Assembly: GCA_029060585.1 (NCBI GenBank)
Contig: JAIDTS010000367.1
Coordinates: 1 to 6,335 of the forward strand
Direction: 5' to 3'
From: Muribaculaceae bacterium
GTDB taxonomy: Bacteria; Bacteroidota; Bacteroidia; Bacteroidales; Muribaculaceae
DNA length: 6,335 nt
In this document: piece after piece, positions 4,607 to 6,335 of the stretch
Layout: each line of letters starts with the position of its first letter
Numbering within the stretch: the first letter of the stretch is position 1
Program-made: the position numbers and the translations under genes
The notes under the pieces: model-generated
The model's database searches: none
What the model was told of the DNA's origin: nothing
Seen by the model: only the letters and a program-made list of their open reading frames with translations

Positions 4607-5899
4607 ATGGAATATTTAAGACGAACGGCAGACTTGTTATTATCTGATATGCTTGATGCTTTCGGGGCTGTGCTGATAGAAGGTCCCAAATGGTGTGGGA
4701 AAACGACAACCGCAGAACAACAGGCTAACAGCGTTTTGAAGCTTCAAGATCCGGATATGCGTGAGGAATATCTTGCAACCGCCGAGTCTAAGCCTTCTTA
4801 TCTTCTACAGGGTGAAACTCCGCGTCTTATAGATGAGTGGCAAGATGCCCCTATGCTTTGGGATGCTGTCAGAACAGCCGTTGACAATCGCCGGGAACCG
4901 GGACAATTTATTTTAACCGGCTCGAATAAAGTAGAGAAAAAGAAAACGAATCATTCCGGGACCGGACGGATAGCGAAAATGAAGATGCTACCTATGAGTC
5001 TTTGGGAATCAATGGAGTCCACCGGACAAATCTCCATTCATGAACTTTTTGACAATCCCGATTATGAGTTTGGCGGAGAATTATCCAGACTGACTGTGGA
5101 AGACCTTATCTTTGCAGCCTGTCGTGGTGGTTGGCCTGCATCCCTAAGAGCCCGTAGTAACAAGGCTAAACTTATGATTGCTCAAAATTACATCAACAGT
5201 GTATGCTCGGAAGATATTTCAAGAATAGATGACAAACAACGTTTTGAGAAACTTACCCACCGTATTCTTTATGCATACGCACGAAATATATCAACGCTCG
5301 CAAAAACGTCTTCATTGTTGGCGGATGTCATTGCAGGAGAAACAATAGAGTGTTCAAGAACTACCTTTGACGATTATGTTTCGGCACTTGAAAAACTATT
5401 TGTAATTCAGGATATAGACGCATGGTGTCCGGCTATCAGAAGTAAAACTGCAATACGAAGTACCCCTAAACGTTGTTTTTGTGATCCGTCCATCGCAGTT
5501 GCCGCCCTTGGTCTTTCTCCTGAAAGTCTGAAGATCCAGCTTAAAACGTTTGGTTTCATTTTTGAGCAGATGTGTATTCGTGACCTGAAGGCATACACTA
5601 TAGATATGGATAGCCATATATCCTATTATCATGACAGGTATGGATTGGAAGCCGATATAGTGTTACATCTGGCAGACGGAAGATATGCCCTTATAGAATG
5701 TAAGCTTGGAAGTGCAGAGATTGAAAAGGGTGCGGAGCATCTATTGGAAATGAAAAAGTTGATTATTGAAAAAAATAAAGCCGAGTTGCAGATGCCTATT
5801 AGAGTGCCTGATTTGCTCATTATACTCACAGGCGGGAAGATGGCATATACAAGAGACGACGGGGTAAAAGTGATACCCTTAGCAGCCTTAAGACCTTAA
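4607..5899 (+). CDS. AAA_14 / DUF4143 family ATPase with nuclease-like C-terminus (paralogue 2)
   Basis: The 430-aa product is a paralogue of the 2196-3485 protein with the same domain order. Walker A is GPKWCGKT (residues 26-33), Walker B RLIDEWQ (D76-E77), and ILTGS lies at 102-106. GTGRIAKMKMLPMSLWES follows, then CRGGWPASL and CDPSIAVAALG. The C-terminal nuclease-like pattern is D350 with E364-C365-K366, again D-x13-E-x-K. It ends in LTGGKMAYTRDDGVKVIPL, as in paralogue 1, so the whole length is intact. The protein is cytosolic and its role is unknown; ATP hydrolysis is well supported by motifs, nuclease activity is only inferred. Its promoter is preceded by four repeats. Downstream, after 27 bp, come a broken smORF and an XRE-type HTH gene that may be co-transcribed. 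Confidence 0.95.
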   Translation: MEYLRRTADLLLSDMLDAFGAVLIEGPKWCGKTTTAEQQANSVLKLQDPDMREEYLATAESKPSYLLQGETPRLIDEWQDAPMLWDAVRTAVDNRREPGQFILTGSNKVEKKKTNHSGTGRIAKMKMLPMSLWESMESTGQISIHELFDNPDYEFGGELSRLTVEDLIFAACRGGWPASLRARSNKAKLMIAQNYINSVCSEDISRIDDKQRFEKLTHRILYAYARNISTLAKTSSLLADVIAGETIECSRTTFDDYVSALEKLFVIQDIDAWCPAIRSKTAIRSTPKRCFCDPSIAVAALGLSPESLKIQLKTFGFIFEQMCIRDLKAYTIDMDSHISYYHDRYGLEADIVLHLADGRYALIECKLGSAEIEKGAEHLLEMKKLIIEKNKAELQMPIRVPDLLIILTGGKMAYTRDDGVKVIPLAALRP

Positions 5900-5926
5900 T
5901 AAGAGAGAACATACGTTAGTGGAAGT

Positions 5927-6043
5927 ATGGAAAAAGTTAGAAATTTCATGCTTGAGAATGATATAGCCGACATGGACTCTTTTAAAGACTATCTTGCGGA
6001 AGTTCGCTGAGAATTTGATGATAATATTTTTGAATCGATATGA
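5927..6043 (+). pseudogene. Tiny ORF with in-frame TGA, overlapping the HTH gene start
   Basis: ATG 5927 encodes 27 residues (MEKVRNFMLENDIADMDSFK, then DYLAEVR) up to a TGA at 6008-6010. The same frame then continues EFDDNIFESI to a TGA at 6041-6043, which overlaps the ATG of the HTH gene as ATGA. The ATGA junction and the uniformly acidic, helix-like composition before and after the internal TGA suggest a former 38-codon gene coupled to the HTH gene and broken by one nonsense change (for example CGA to TGA). Alternatively only the 27-residue peptide is made. The family is not recognised. The location directly before an XRE regulator is where a small toxin or accessory protein could sit, but no toxin motif is visible. 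Confidence 0.4.
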
Positions 6044-6335
6044 AAACACAAACTGAAATACTTTCAAAATTGCATGAGCATCAAAGTCCGACTCCATCCA
6101 AATGGAGGGAAAATGCACAATGGCGAATTGCAAACAAGTCTTGGCTTCGATATTCGCAGAGAATAGCCATGATGATGCTTGATAGAATGGAGGAACTGGG
6201 ATTAACCCAAAAAACGGTTGCAGAGAAAATGGGGTGTTCTCAACAATATATATCGCGTGTATTGAAGGGCACAGAGAATTTGTCTATAGAGACGATATCA
6301 AAAATAGAGTCTGCATTGGGATTGAGGATTATGGA
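6040..6335 (+). CDS. XRE-family helix-turn-helix protein, partial (antitoxin/regulator-like)
   Basis: ATG 6040 opens a frame that runs off the window edge after 98 codons. After a roughly 40-residue N-terminal helical region rich in Trp and basic residues comes a canonical XRE/Cro-cI HTH. TQKTVAEKMGCSQQYISRVL (residues 56-75) holds the two-helix DNA-recognition unit, followed by KGTENLSIETISKIESALG. This is the HTH_3 type seen in HigA-like antitoxins and small repressors of Bacteroidetes. The start overlaps the stop of the upstream smORF frame (ATGA). The protein could regulate its own unit or the ATPase upstream. The C-terminus, and so the choice between antitoxin and plain regulator, lies outside the window. 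Confidence 0.88.
   Translation, partial: MKTQTEILSKLHEHQSPTPSKWRENAQWRIANKSWLRYSQRIAMMMLDRMEELGLTQKTVAEKMGCSQQYISRVLKGTENLSIETISKIESALGLRIM

Noticed and set aside
5396..5829. Several minus-strand ORFs over ATPase 2
   Set aside because: They are antisense shadows of a fully intact, motif-rich ATPase gene.
6008..6010. TGA recoding or selenocysteine in the smORF
   Set aside because: There is no SECIS-like hairpin immediately downstream and other TGAs in the window act as stops. A simple nonsense change is more economical.
6025..6032. TATTTTTG as promoter for the HTH gene
   Set aside because: It fits TAnnTTTG but ends 7 bp before the ATG, would give a leaderless transcript, and has no TTTG at the right distance.

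Overview
The window looks like an accessory region of a Bacteroidales chromosome (Bacteroides, Parabacteroides or Prevotella type). The evidence is the promoter style: several genes are preceded by -7 boxes of the Bacteroidetes form TAnnTTTG, two of them with a TTTG -33 box at 19-20 bp. Clear Shine-Dalgarno sequences are absent, and the two large genes are ATPases of the AAA_14/DUF4143 type common in gut Bacteroidales. Base composition is patchy. The left minus-strand genes are AT-rich, the central lipoprotein gene is about 55-60% GC in the lines I counted, and the second ATPase is near 40%. This suggests a mosaic of separately acquired pieces.

Layout. Positions 1-108 hold the 3' end of a plus-strand gene resembling an Abi (abortive infection) family C-terminus. 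Positions 133-1730 hold a minus-strand unit: promoter-like box, a 246-aa protein, a 178-aa protein and a small lipoprotein, ending at a hairpin. Neither larger protein is recognised; both resemble the small orphan proteins found in toxin-immunity neighbourhoods. Positions 1731-2195 are non-coding and rich in short repeats and hairpins. They end in four 23-bp-spaced repeats and a consensus promoter driving the first ATPase (2196-3485). Positions 3486-3937 hold a possible 50-codon ORF, a dispersed-repeat-like palindromic element and a second copy of the sequence at 1720-1768. A GC-rich lipoprotein gene follows (3961-4452) whose signal peptide appears split by a frameshift. Then comes a second array of four 23-bp repeats, a consensus promoter and the second ATPase (4607-5899). 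Last are a tiny ORF with an in-frame stop and the start of an XRE-type HTH protein running off the window.

The strongest observation is that the two diverged ATPase paralogues share one control architecture. Each has four direct repeats with exactly 23-bp spacing and a common AAAAGTTC core, placed directly upstream of the -33 box. The last core starts exactly 39 bp before the -7 box in both loci, but the bases after the common core differ. This looks like a gene-specific, array-based regulatory system that travels with this ATPase family. The ATPases also keep a D-x13-E-x-K nuclease-like signature next to intact Walker motifs.
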